Shown one piece after another: positions 44,601 through 55,490 of a stretch of 64,000 nucleotides of DNA. A program made the position numbers and the translations under genes. Each line of letters opens with the position of its first letter. Position 1 is the first letter of the stretch. The notes below the pieces were generated by a model. The model was not told where the DNA came from and did no database searches. It worked only from the letters and a program-made list of their open reading frames with translations. This DNA comes from Diphasiastrum complanatum (Eukaryota > Streptophyta > Lycopodiopsida > Lycopodiales > Lycopodiaceae): the NCBI GenBank assembly GCA_029204225.1, contig CM055094.1:67294536-67358535 (forward strand), given 5' to 3'.

Positions 44601-46162
44601 GCACAAGAGGCTCACTTATGATGACAAAGGAAAACAAGTGGATCTTGATTCCACTTATGCTTATTTTGTTTCTCATGAGGAGCCCAAAGATGTTCAAGAA
44701 GCCCTCAATACCAAGGAGTGGTATGAGGCCATGAAGATTGAATATGATGCCTTGATCACCAACCACACATGGGAGCTAGTGGATCCACCACCTTACATGC
44801 ATATCATTGGATGCAAGTGGGTGTTCAAGATCAAGTACAATCATGATGGCTCCATCAACAACTACAAGGCAAGATTGTGTGCTAAGGGCTTTGCACAAAT
44901 ATATGGCCTTGACTATGAAGAAATCTTTGCTCCTGTAGCAAAGATGGTGACAATAAGAATCATAATCTCTCTTGCCTTATTTTTAAGTGGAAACTGTTTC
45001 AACTTGATGTCTCCAACGCTTTTTTGAATGGCTATCTTGAGGAGGAGATATACATGGAACGGCCTCAAGGATTTATCAAGGATAAATCTAAGGTGTGTTT
45101 GCTATTTAGAAGTCTTTATGGCTTAAAGCAAGCACCTAGATCATGGTATTCAAGACTCAACAACTTTCTACTTTCATTAGGATTTGTGCTTAGTGACTAT
45201 GATCCTTCTATGTACTTAAAATTTGATGGTAGTAATATTGTCATTCTCCTAATCTATGTAGATGACATTATTCTTAGTGGAAGTTGTTTGATGCTAGTTC
45301 AAGAAACCAAAGATGCATTTGGAAAATAATTTAAAATGCAAGATCTAGGAGAGATCCATCACATTTTGGGCCTTGAGATTGATTTTCATGAAGAGTATGC
45401 TTTTATTTGTCAATCTAGATATGTCTTTTCTATGTTGAGAAAATTCAATATGCAAAGTTGTATCCCATGGAGCAACATGTAAAAGATCCTATTAAAGGTG
45501 ATGAAAGATCCTTCGAGGACATCACACTTTAAAGGAGTCTTATAGGCTCTTTAATTTGGCTTACTATCACTACACCCGATTTGAGCTATTGTGTGCACAA
45601 ATTGAGTCAATTTATGCAAGATCCCAAGATCCAACATTGGAAGATGGCCAAGAGAGTTCTAAGATATGTATCTTCTACTCAAGATTATGGTTTATTGTAC
45701 AAGAATGAAGATCTAACCATTGTTAGCTATTTAGATTCCGATTTTGCAAGTGATAAAATGGATTGAAAGTCCATTAATGCATATACTATCTTTCTTGGAG
45801 TCAATCTTGTGTCTTGGCTTTCAAAGAAGCAGGATACCATATCTCTATCATCTTGTGAGACTGAGTACAAAGCACTCACTACAACAACTAAAGAGGTGCT
45901 TTGGATCAAGAGGTTAATCATGGAGCTAAATTGCATCAAATTGGATGATCTTCCCTTGATCAAATGTGACAACATATCGGCACAAGCTCTTGCAAACAGT
46001 CCTATTTTTCATGCAAGAAGCAAGCATATAGAAGTGGCACACCATTTTGTAAGAGAAAAGCTCATTGGAGGTGAAATCAACTTAGAACATGTCGACACAT
46101 CTTCGTGTATTGCTGATCTTCTCACAAAGCCACTTTGCAAAAAGTGCCTTCTCAAAGCATAG
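44601..46162 (+). pseudogene. Copia RT and RNase H, frameshifted
   Basis: RT entry: EWYEAMKIEYDALITNHTWE and CKWVFKIKYNHDGSINNYKA (44710-44870). A frameshift near 45010 precedes NGYLEEEIYMERPQGF, SLYGLKQAPRSWYSRLN and the catalytic LLIYVDDIILSGS (about 45255). A stop at 45330 and further shifts precede LSYCVHKLSQFMQDP (45580). RNase H: SSCETEYKALTTTTKE (45850) and FHARSKHIEVAHHFVREK (46008), ending at 46162. The sequence is closely related to the copia at 50829-56140. Confidence 0.85.
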
Positions 46163-46218
46163 GTCTAATCTTGGTCTTATCTCAAGATCAATGCTTGATC
46201 CACATTAGATACATTTTT

Positions 46219-46226
46219 AAGAGGAG
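46219..46226 (+). promoter_or_regulatory. Polypurine tract
   Basis: AAGAGGAG lies directly before the 3' LTR start TGTC. Confidence 0.85.
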
Positions 46227-46838
46227 TGTCAAAATATCGAAAAATCTTTCTGATGTTGTGAGTATGGGTCCTAGAAATGCCAAAGATGAATTGAGCTCTT
46301 TTGGCTTAGTAAAGACCCATCTTAGAATAAAATATTCAAGGTAGGTAGAAGTAGAAACTCGAGCTACCATAGGAATTGCCATTTGTACTTTACATGCCAC
46401 ATTTAATGCATGAAAAGACTATGTGGCAAATTAGACATAGTGAGGTGGCTTGGATAAGTCTAGATAGCTTGAGAGGAGGATACACAACTCCAATTCAACT
46501 TCAAGTAGGAGAAGAGTCCATGGATCTAAATATATGTGATGTACTCTCATTGAGAATATGATGAAATTTGTGTGTAATGCAAATTTGGAGACAAGCTCTT
46601 TGTGCCCTCTCTCTCTCCACGAATTTTGTACTTTCTATTTTCTCTCTCTAGCCGAGTAGAGGCATTTATGATGCTTTGTCTTATGTTTTGTTGACAGATC
46701 TTGCTTGTAACACAATAATATTGCTTGTATGATCAGCTTTCCTATTGACAATCAATGCTAGTATGATCTTTATGGTGTTATTGTGCTTAGGAGATAAAAA
46801 ATACATGTGTAGGGCATCCCATACGTGTGAATTCAGCA
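46227..46838 (+). repeat. 3' LTR of the inner copia (612 bp)
   Basis: It matches 42357-42968 at the same length with about 12 substitutions and no gaps. Confidence 0.93.
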
Positions 46839-48172
46839 TTATAGACTCAATCCTATCACTCATGAACCAATCTAGAATGATGGAAATTTAGATTCTAGTC
46901 TCAATCTTGCAAAATCACTCCTTAATCTATGATTTTTAGCAATTTCTCTCTTCAACCTCAACACACACTCACAAAATCAGAGAAGATCAATTAGTGCACC
47001 TAATTCAAGCTTCAATTTTAATTTTTTGGCTGATATAATCCAAGAAATAATCAAGGGATTAGATATACTATAGAGAATGCTTGATTTTGCAACAAAAATC
47101 ACTCAAATTGGGTATGTGAGTCAAATTCTACAAATTTTTGAAATTTCTCAGTCAAAACCGGAGCTGTATGGCCTCACACGTGTGAAAAGAGTTCCTACAG
47201 CTCACAAGATCTGGACCAAAAATTTTGAGGATAGCTATCAAATTCAACTCGCTACACAAAATTTGACTAGTTTCCAAAAAACTGCTAATTTTGGGTTTGA
47301 TTTGGATTAACCCTATCAATTTCAACAAAACTTCTTGTACTAGGCTCTGATACCATGTGCAAAAAGTACAAAAAGGACCAAGAGTGGATTCTAATCTGAT
47401 CCTCAAAAGGGATTGGTTGTCAGATTACTTGATCTATCAATCTACTTGAGATTAAGATCAATCTAGATCAGTTCTAGACACAAAATCCTAACAAGAACAA
47501 TCATTAATTGAAGATAGGTGTACTTTCTAGTTTCCCACGTGTGAAACCCTGTATGAGTACGGACTCCAACCTGAAAATCAAGTACACATTGATAGCACCT
47601 CAAAACAATCAAAACAAATGTAGACAAATGGAGAGAATCACTCAAAATTGCTTCCAAAACCAAGATTGGTGTCTCACAATGATTATGGCCAAATGTGGCT
47701 CTATATATACAATAAGTGGGAGCTCATGGTACTGATCATCCCTTTGATCCCACATGTGTGAAGGTGCTTTGTCATATGATGATTCATCATGCCAAAACGT
47801 TCTATTTTGAGCACTTTTGGTCCATTTTTCTTTTGTATGGAGATCTACTTGAAAATCTTCTAGAAGTCAAAATTCGTCTACTTCAGCTTATTCCACACAT
47901 GTGAGTTGTCCTCTACACATGGGATGTGACACCTAACCAAAGGATGTGGCTCATACAATCAATAGATTGATGCCATGTGTCATATGTCTAGAAAACTAGT
48001 TTTTGGCCTTTTTAGCCACTAGAACTTGAATTAAATCATATGTACAACCTATATGATTATGGTACAAGACAAGTACACTATTTTCACATGTGGGAACAGG
48101 CTCCACACATGTGTAATCATCCTATATACAAGATTTTTGGCCTCTACCAAGCTTATTTTTGCATTTTTCACA
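46839..48172 (-). repeat. 5' leader, primer site and LTR of the outer minus-strand copia
   Basis: The leader at 46839-47342 continues the copia interrupted at 42356. The minus strand reads TGGTATCAGAGCC at 47343-47355, preceded by the LTR end TTTTTGCACA at 47356. The LTR therefore extends rightward; a plausible outer end is the TGTGAAAAATGCAAAAAT start at about 48172, but this is a guess because the 3' copy has been lost. The region holds at least five variants of the CACACGTGTG palindrome. Confidence 0.65.
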
Positions 48173-48771
48173 TATGGGAAAAAGAAAGAGGTTTACAAGT
48201 TACAAAGGTAAGGAGGGACAAGGTAGTTCGGCAAAAGAAGATTTACCAGTTAAAAAATTGAATTTTTACAGGGATTAACTGGCTTGCAGTAGGAGGAGAT
48301 TCTGGACAGAAGAACTCTTACTAGGAATACGGGTGATCAACTACAACTCAGCACGCATAAGGACAAGGCAAAGACCTTTTTACACTTACGTTATTGCAAT
48401 AGAATGTTTGAGACAATTCATGTGAGACACTTTTACACTCGCATCTTATTACAGATCCTTGGCCTTATATATGAGTCTTTTCATGATATTGTGTTTGCTT
48501 GATCTTAAATGCCAAATATCAAAAGTGAATGATATTTTCTATTTGATGTTTTCTGCAATTTTGAAATTGAAAATCTGCCTTCATGTTCTTGTGCTTCTCT
48601 GAAACGTTTCGAAAATTTTATTTCGGATAAATTTAATCATGTACTTACAACAGACTGCAACATAATTAGCACCTCAAAAAATCATTAGAAAAAGGACTTA
48701 ATCATATTATGTTGCAACATATGTGTATTTACAGTGTGGCTAACAAACTTTATGAGGGTTGGATTTAACTT
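48173..48771. other. No gene recognised
   Basis: It lies between a copia LTR and the unusual reverse transcriptase remnant. It may include upstream, more decayed parts of the latter, since a pyrimidine-rich tract ending tttttacag (about 48262) could be an intron end. Nothing firm can be said. Confidence 0.35.
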
Positions 48772-49570
48772 ATGAAGCTTTTATCTAAATGTGCAATGAT
48801 GGATGATGATACAGTTTTGAAACATGCCGATTTATGTCGGCTTGCTATTGACTTCTTAAAAAGAAAAAAATGGATTCAAGGGAATATTGTTAGTATACAG
48901 AAAAAGATAGATGCCAATAACGAACGACAATGGTTAATCAAGCATTTGTACGTCAATGGCGTAGACAAAGTGCAACATAATCCATGTTTCATTTGTATTA
49001 ATCTTGTCAGAACACTTGCAATTAAGAGGCTTGATAGTCAAAATTTTGAACCCTTTCCTAACAGGTCAAATAATTTTGTTCATCACTCTTTAGAGCATAT
49101 AAAGGACACTTTGGGAAATAGAATACCGGAAGAGTTCATATATTCAAAAGAACTTCCCTACCTCTTATGCATTTTTTAAGCTCATAAAAACTCTTTCAGA
49201 TGGATCACAAATGCCCATGAGTGCTATTTTTTTGGACTTGTTAAATTCCTGACAGAGATTCTGGGTATGCTGCATCCTTTTATTATGGAAGGTGTAGGCC
49301 TTAAAGTGAAAACATACAAGAGCTACCTAAATGGGGATACAACTTTACTTTGGCAATGTGAATCCTTCGTTGACTTCTATTTGAATATACCAAAAGAGAT
49401 TTAATGTATGGAAGCCATGGATATTTCCAAATGTTATGAAGATATACCCCTGGATGGGCCGAATGGGCTGAAGACGGTTATAAGAAAACTAATCCTATTT
49501 GCCAATGTCTTTATAACAGAGTGCAAATTCCATCACAATCAGATATTGACAATTATCCAAAAAATTAAAA
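48772..49570 (+). pseudogene. Reverse transcriptase remnant, not LTR type (Penelope-like pattern)
   Basis: The plus frame from 48772 ends PEEFIYSKELPYLLCIF and a TAA at 49177, then continues in the same frame with AHKNSFRWITNAHECYFFG, LVKFLTEILGMLHPFIM and FVDFYLNIPKEI, a second TAA, and MEAMDISKCYEDIPLDGPNG. HKN.FRWI recalls the K.HK.p...R.I block, and DISKCYEDIP the first catalytic-Asp block (D...Y..IP), of Penelope-like RTs. The spacing between them is right for RT motifs 2 to A. The rest of the palm, with the second Asp pair, is absent because gypsy sequence takes over after about 49600. Assignment rests on motif pattern only. Confidence 0.5.
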
Positions 49571-49689
49571 ATTGTTGATGGGGTGGAAAGCTATAATAGA
49601 TATTAAAGACTTTGTTGTAAAAAGTCTTTAATCTATGGTTAACTTTCTTCGAGAGAGAAAAAAAAAAATTTATACTTAAACACTCAAAG

Positions 49690-50828
49690 AAATGAAGTAG
49701 CTACACAAATTTGAGTATGTGTCGACTATAAGCAACTAAACAAGCACACGAGGAAAGATTATTATCTGCTACCTTTTATAGACCAAGTGCTAGAAGAATT
49801 GGTAGGGAAGAAATCTACTCTTTCATGGATTGTTTTCCTGGATATAACCAAATAGCCATTGCCGAAGAAGATAAGCTTAAAACCACTTTCACAACCACCT
49901 TTGGAGTTCCGCCTATCACGTTATGCCTTTCACTTTATCAAAGGCCCAACCATGTATTAAAGATTTAGGAATGAAAATTTTGAAGATATCTTGGATAGAA
50001 ACTTGAAAATCTTTATGGATGATTTATGTGGAGCATCTTCTAATAAAGAACACTTAGCAATACTTGAAAAATGTTTTCATAAGTGTGCTACTACTTGTAT
50101 AGCTTTGAATGCCAACAAGTGTATATTTGGAGTACCCTATGGTGTACTCTTAGGGCATGTTATCAGTCGTTATGGTATAGCCACTGATCCAGAAAAAATC
50201 GCGATGCTTTTAGCCATTATATCACCTTCCACTGTTACCCAATTACAATCTTTCTTAGGAAGTACATGCTACTATAGAAACTACATGATGGCCTATGCCT
50301 CAATAACCTACCTATGACTGGGTTACTGAAAGAGGAATCTGAGTGGAATTGGGATGAGAAATGTGAACAATCTTTTCAAAACCTGAAAGAAGCTTTAGAA
50401 AAAGCTCCTATATTGAAACCACTGATGTATGATAACGAATTTTACGTGTTCACTAGTACTACAGACACCTGTATCAACCGTTGTCTAGCTCAAATATGGG
50501 ATAAAGTCTATCATCCAATCAGCTTTGTTGGTCGTAAACTAAATGCAGCAGAACTCAAGTATACAAAAGCTGAGAAGATTTGTTTAGGGATTTCATATGC
50601 TGCTACTAAATTTAGACAATATCTTCCGAAATGTAGTACACATGAAAGTAACGTTTTTTACAAAGAGCGAAGCAGTGACATTAATGATGAACAAGTTGAA
50701 ACCACCTGGTCGCTCAATGAAATGGATTTTGTCACTGCAAGAATTTGATTATGACTTGAAACGCAAACCACCGCGATTACAAGGTCTAAATGACTGCATT
50801 TGCGAGTTGGAAAATATTATGACCAATG
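49690..50828 (+). pseudogene. Tat-like gypsy RT and RNase H, left part of a split element
   Basis: The plus strand gives VCVDYKQLNKHTRKDYYLLP (about 49716), FLDITK then EDKLKTTFTTTFGVP, the catalytic LKIFMDDLCGASSNKEHLA (about 50005), VLLGHVISRYGIATDPEKI (50146), LQSFLGSTCYYRNYM and RNase H FTSTTDTCINRCLAQIWDK (50450). Frameshifts occur near 49830, 49950, 50315 and 50600. The last block LNDCICELE ends just before the copia insertion at 50829. Integrase of the same element follows at 56141. Confidence 0.82.
50824..50828. repeat. Target-site duplication, left copy (CAATG)
   Basis: CAATG precedes the left copia LTR and is repeated at 56141-56145. Confidence 0.93.
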
Positions 50829-51478
50829 TGTGAAAGATTTCAGATCCTTAAGATCCAATCTACTTGAATGATCTTTGGTTAGAAAGAGAAATACACTACC
50901 AATTTCACCAATGTAGAAAAATCAGCATCTACACACAATTTGAGATGCAAACACTAATAGAACTTGATCAAACTTGAATGAAATGATTATGTACTGTTGC
51001 TGTCCGTACAAAATCAGCAAGCTATTGTATTTCACACGTGTGGATCCAAAAATAACAAATATAGACCATTCTACACATAGAATTGCAAGCACACACCAAG
51101 ATAGTGCACCAATGGATAGTAGAACCCAAGAGAACCATGTATAAGCATGAAATGAGAGAGAGAAGAGAGAAGATGACTCTCTCCATGAGTTACATCCTTT
51201 TATAACAGGTCCAAACCCTATTTGGCCACTTGGCTTTCCCACCAAAATGCTAACCCTACCAATTTTGGGTCTAGATTCAATGTACCCAACTTATTCAAAT
51301 TGAATCTACTCAAACTCGCATTCTATCTTTCCCACACTTTCAAAAAGTGTTTATTCAAGTGAAATTTAGACTAATGAACTTTGAAAAGTCAACCTCTAAG
51401 TCTAAAACAAGTTTTGGCCTCAATATGCGAAATATGAAAATATTGCAAAATGTGATGAAACTTGTTGAATCTTTCACA
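50829..51478 (-). repeat. 3' LTR of the copia (650 bp)
   Basis: It differs from the 55491-56140 copy at a limited number of positions, for example acttgttgaat versus actagttgaat. It contains tttcacacgtgtggatcc near 51029. Confidence 0.93.
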
Positions 51479-52865
51479 CTCCCTCTTCAACTAGTTTTAG
51501 CATAGACTTTGATAATACTCCAAGTGAAGTCCTATGCTTCATGAACAAGTCTTTTCCCAATGCTTTGGTGAAGATATCAGTTACACATTCCCTTGAAGAC
51601 ACATGTTGAAGCTCCACCTCCTTTGCAATGACTCGCTCCCTCACAAAATGATATTGTATCTCAATATGCTTGCTCCTAGCATGAAAGATAGGATTGGATG
51701 CCATTATTTGGGCTGATTGATTGTCACAAAAGATGATTGGGCTCTCTGAAATATCCAGCAAGTGAAGATCCTTGATCATCCTTTTGATCCATACCATCTC
51801 CTTTGTGCAATGTGTAAGAGCTTTGTACTCGGCCTCACTAGATGACAATGAGATAGTGGCTTGTTTCTTTGACATCCATGATATAGCTCCATCACCTATG
51901 AAAATACAATAAGAACTAATGGATTTCCTATCCATTACATCTCCAGCATAGTCCGAATCTGAAAATCCAAAAAGATTAGGTGATGATCCCTCATACAATA
52001 TGCCAAAATCTCGAGTTCCAATGATGTACCTCAAAACTCGCTTTCCTAGCTTCCAATGCTCCACACTAGGATCTTGCATGAATTGAATCAATCTTCCAAC
52101 ACAATAGCTTAGATCAGGTCTAGTAATGGTTAGATAGATGAGTGAACCAACTAGCTTTCTATAGAGAGTAATGTCCTTGAAGGATCTTTCATTACCTCTT
52201 ATAGTAAGCTTTACATGAGACTCCATAGGTGTATCAATAGCTTTTGCATCTACCATATGAAATCTTTCTAGAATAGAATTAGCATACTTCTCTTGACAAA
52301 TGAAAGTAGATTGAGAAAATTCAATGACTTCTATTTCTAAAATGTAATGCAAATTACCAAGATCATGCACCTCAAACTCCTTCTTAAGAGCATTCTTGAT
52401 ATCCTCCACATCTTGATTGTCTCCACCACTCAAGATGATATCATCCACATAGATTAGCAAGATGGTAACATCATTTCCAGCAAACCTATAATAAAGTGAA
52501 TGATCGTACTCACTCATAACAAAGCCTTGAGAGAGCAAAAAGGTGTTAAGCTTAGCATACCAACTCCTTGGTGCTTGCTTAAGGCCATACAAACTCTTTT
52601 GTAGAAGACACACATGATTTGGCTTTGTTGATGAGATGTAGCTCTCGGGTTGCTCCATGTATACTTCATCCTCACGATCACCATTCAAGAATGCATTTGA
52701 AATGTCCATTTGCCATAGATCCCATCCATAAAGTGTAGCAAGTGAAATGATGACTCGAATGCTTACCATCTTTGCCATGGGTGCAAACGTCTCATCATAG
52801 TCAATTCCTCGTTGTTGAGCATATCCTTTGCCACTAACCTTGCTTGTACTTGTTGATAGATCCAT
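51474..52865 (-). CDS. Copia reverse transcriptase and RNase H (pol 3' part)
   Basis: A 463-codon open frame covers most of RT and all of RNase H: GIDYDETFAPMAKMVSIRVI, WDLWQMDISNAFLNGD (catalytic Asp), SLYGLKQAPRSWYAKLN, ILLIYVDDIILSGG (catalytic pair), SYCVGRLIQFMQDP, RNase H SDSDYAGDVMDRKS, SSSEAEYKALTHCTKE and FHARSKHIEIQYHFVRER, end LVEEGV. It is joined to the preceding frame by a single missing base near 52855 ([11 protein letters not shown] lost to a shift), so it would not be made as part of Pol. The stop TGA at 51474-51476 lies inside the 3' LTR. All RT and RNase H residues that I can check are intact. Confidence 0.88.
   Translation of the reverse strand: MDLSTSTSKVSGKGYAQQRGIDYDETFAPMAKMVSIRVIISLATLYGWDLWQMDISNAFLNGDREDEVYMEQPESYISSTKPNHVCLLQKSLYGLKQAPRSWYAKLNTFLLSQGFVMSEYDHSLYYRFAGNDVTILLIYVDDIILSGGDNQDVEDIKNALKKEFEVHDLGNLHYILEIEVIEFSQSTFICQEKYANSILERFHMVDAKAIDTPMESHVKLTIRGNERSFKDITLYRKLVGSLIYLTITRPDLSYCVGRLIQFMQDPSVEHWKLGKRVLRYIIGTRDFGILYEGSSPNLFGFSDSDYAGDVMDRKSISSYCIFIGDGAISWMSKKQATISLSSSEAEYKALTHCTKEMVWIKRMIKDLHLLDISESPIIFCDNQSAQIMASNPIFHARSKHIEIQYHFVRERVIAKEVELQHVSSRECVTDIFTKALGKDLFMKHRTSLGVLSKSMLKLVEEGV
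51479..51487 (-). promoter_or_regulatory. Polypurine tract
   Basis: The minus strand reads AAGAGGGAG directly before the LTR. It is also part of the pol coding frame (EEGV). Confidence 0.85.
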
Positions 52866-54141
52866 CTTGGTTTGTCTTCACCTTGAAGATCCATTTGCAT
52901 CCAATAGCTTTCTTGTCCTTAGGCAACTCCACCAATCTCCATGTTCCATTCTTCATAAGAGCTTGATACTCAATATCCATTGCTTGGATCCACTCCTCTT
53001 CTTTCCTTGCTTGATCTACACTTGTAGGATCATCCAAAGAGGTTAGGAAAGCAACATAATTTCTAGAAACTACTTGCTTACCCTTTTGATCATATGTGAG
53101 CCTTGAAGGTACTTGTCTTTCTCTTGATGTTCTCCTTGGCTTTTGACTTGATGAAGGTCCATCATCACCACCATCCAAAGTAGGATCCTTCTCATCAACA
53201 TCAAGAATGTTAGAACCATCCACTTTACCATCAATCATGCTTGAAGACACCTTTGGAATGTTTCCCTCATAAAAAATGACATCTCTACCAACAATCACTT
53301 TGTTAGTAGAAGGAATGTAAACCTTGTAGGCTTTACTCACCTCACTATATCCAACAAAAATACCTCTTCTTGAAGATGGATCCTCCTTGGTCCTATCATC
53401 AAGAGTAATGTTGACATAGCATGTGCATCCAAAGGTTCTTAGGAAGTTGACACTCGGCCTCCTCTTGAATAGCATCTCAAAAGGTGTCCTTCCATCCAAA
53501 ATAGCACTCGGCCACCTATTGCACAAGAAATTGGCACACAACAAAGCTTGATCCCAAAATGGTTTGTCAAGATTAGCACTTAACCTCATAGCTTTAGCAC
53601 TTTCACATAAAGTTCTATTCTTACTTTCAGCCACTCCATTTTGTTGTGGGGTCCTTGATGTTGTATACTCCCTCTTGATCCCATGCTCATCACAAAAGGC
53701 CTTGAACTTGTTAGATATGTACTCGCCACCATTGTCACCTCTCAAGCACTTGATCTTTGTGGAGAATTGGTTCTCCCTTGCATTCTTGAACTTGACAAAG
53801 ACATCATACACTTCATCCTTGCTCTTTAGTAGATAGATCCAACAAAATCTACTAAAATCATCAATGAATCTTACATACATCTTAGCTCCACTATTGCTAA
53901 TTGTAGTAAATCCATGAATATCCGAATGTACAAGTTGAAAAGGCTTTGTAGATCTAGTATAAGGTAGTCTATGTGACTTAGACAAAGCACAAGACTCACA
54001 AACATGCTTGTCATTACTTAAGGAGCTTGGAAGACCAATCACAACCTTCTTTCTTGCCATTACCTCCAATGACTTGAGTTGAGGTGTCCAATCCTTTTGT
54101 GCCAAACCTCTTGAATAGAAATTTTCTCCCTTGCAACACAT
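52834..54141 (-). CDS. Copia integrase and start of RT (pol middle part)
   Basis: This frame holds LKSLEVMARKKVVIGLPSS, CESCALSKSHRLPY (zinc-finger cysteines), LVHSDIHGFTTISNSG (first Asp), LRGDNGGEYISNKF (second Asp), QQNGVAESKNRTLCESA (Glu), LRTFGCTCYVNITLDD, VGRDVIFYEGN and the RT entry EEEWIQAMDIEYQALMKNGT, ending at KYKQG where one base is lost relative to the next frame. The first finger histidines (VWHKRIGHLN) lie in an overlapping frame just upstream. It is close to complete. Confidence 0.85.
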   Translation of the reverse strand: MCCKGENFYSRGLAQKDWTPQLKSLEVMARKKVVIGLPSSLSNDKHVCESCALSKSHRLPYTRSTKPFQLVHSDIHGFTTISNSGAKMYVRFIDDFSRFCWIYLLKSKDEVYDVFVKFKNARENQFSTKIKCLRGDNGGEYISNKFKAFCDEHGIKREYTTSRTPQQNGVAESKNRTLCESAKAMRLSANLDKPFWDQALLCANFLCNRWPSAILDGRTPFEMLFKRRPSVNFLRTFGCTCYVNITLDDRTKEDPSSRRGIFVGYSEVSKAYKVYIPSTNKVIVGRDVIFYEGNIPKVSSSMIDGKVDGSNILDVDEKDPTLDGGDDGPSSSQKPRRTSRERQVPSRLTYDQKGKQVVSRNYVAFLTSLDDPTSVDQARKEEEWIQAMDIEYQALMKNGTWRLVELPKDKKAIGCKWIFKVKTNQDGSINKYKQG

Positions 54142-54990
54142 CCAACTTGGTTAGCAATAACACAAGCATCAAGTTTGAACAACTTCCCTTGCCTTTTACC
54201 TTTTCCAATCAGGACATCCTTCCTTTTGATCAAACAAGCATCTCCATCAAACTCCACCTTGAGGCCCTTACTTAGCATTTGACTCACACTAAGCAAATTC
54301 TTGGTAATAGATGGAATAAACAAGACATCCTCCAAATGAACATTCCTATTTTTAGAGAGAGAAATAGGAATTGTGCCAATTCCTTTGATTGCACACTCAC
54401 CATCATTGGCCTTGTAGATCACCCTCTTGTCATCTCCATATGCCAACAAAGAAGTGAAGTACTCTTTGTGAAAGGTCATGTGTGAAACTTGCTCCACTAT
54501 CAATCCACCAAGGATCTAGATCTCCATCATTAGCAAGCATACATGAAGACATCACAAAAGCATCATCATTTTCATCTTGCACATCCAAACCATCCTCATC
54601 AAGAGTAAGGTTACCTTGCTTGTCTCCTTGATCTCTCTTCTTCTTGTAGCACTCACTTGCAAAGTGTCCTTTGATGCCACAATAGAAGCACTTGAGCTTT
54701 AATCTATCCTTCTTTTTGCCACTTGAAGAAGCATCCACTTGATCTTGCCCTTTAGAACACTTGCTTTTGGTTTTGCCCTTGAATTTGCCCTTTGTGAACA
54801 TAGCATCCTCTTGAAGTGTCGATGTAGATCCACCTCTTGCTTGAAGTCTATATTCCTCATTGATCAAGATCTCTTGAAGATCCATCAAACTTGGCAAAGT
54901 CTTTTGAATAGCAATACTTTGAACAATGTTAGCATGAGCATCCAACAAGCCATTAAGAATCACTTGAATAAGCTCACCAAGATTTGAAAC
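54060..54990 (-). pseudogene. Copia gag C-terminus and protease
   Basis: Only the end of gag remains (ELIQ then VILNGLLDAHANIVQSIA), followed by a perfect knuckle CFYCGIKGHFASEC (about 54690) and protease DPWWIDSGAS (about 54520). A frameshift near 54495 leads into HMTFHKEYFTSLLAYGDDK, FIPSITKNLLSVSQMLSKG and VWHKRIGHLNS. The N-terminal gag domain is absent: from 54990 to the primer site at 55490 only non-coding leader is seen. Confidence 0.82.
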
Positions 54991-55478
54991 TATCTCACAA
55001 ATTCTCTTCTAGCACTTATCCAAGCAAATCAACACATAGAATCATGGAATCTTGATCAACCTACGATCTATCCTCAATCTAATGACTTTTGCCAATTCCT
55101 AAGATTGAAATAAAGTCAAATGAAGTCCAGCAACCTCACTATCTAGAGATCCAATCAAAATTAGGGTTTTGAAAAAATCACAAAAAATTGACTATTCCAA
55201 ATCTACATGCAAATGCTGAAGATTTGACATGAAATCTATAAGCCACCATTTAGGCTGAACCAATGATCCAAAAATTGGCTAAATCCAGCATGTGAATTCA
55301 AAAAACGAAATTGAACAAGTATATTGAGCTATTTAGTGTTTTGATCTACAAAAGATCCAATCTACAAAAGCAAAAAAATCCGATTTTGGTGTAGAATCCT
55401 CTCTAGCATGCTCTAGACTTGATATCTTCACCAAATCATTGATAGATCTAATTTCCTCCTTCATAACCTGAAACACAA

Positions 55479-55490
55479 GCTCTGATACCA
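55479..55490 (-). promoter_or_regulatory. Primer binding site
   Basis: The minus strand reads TGGTATCAGAGC directly after the LTR end TTTCACA. Confidence 0.93.

Larger units (their letters stand above)
42357..46838 (+). mobile_element. Copia element with paired 612 bp LTRs, inserted in another copia
   Basis: Direct LTRs at 42357-42968 and 46227-46838 have the same length and differ at about 12 positions (about 2%). Primer site and polypurine tract lie at the correct places. The flanking five bases are TCATA (42352-42356) and TTATA (46839-46843), a target duplication with one later change. The internal part starts within integrase; gag, protease and the integrase finger's first half are missing, so the element is internally deleted. 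It is in opposite orientation to the copia it interrupts. Confidence 0.92.
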
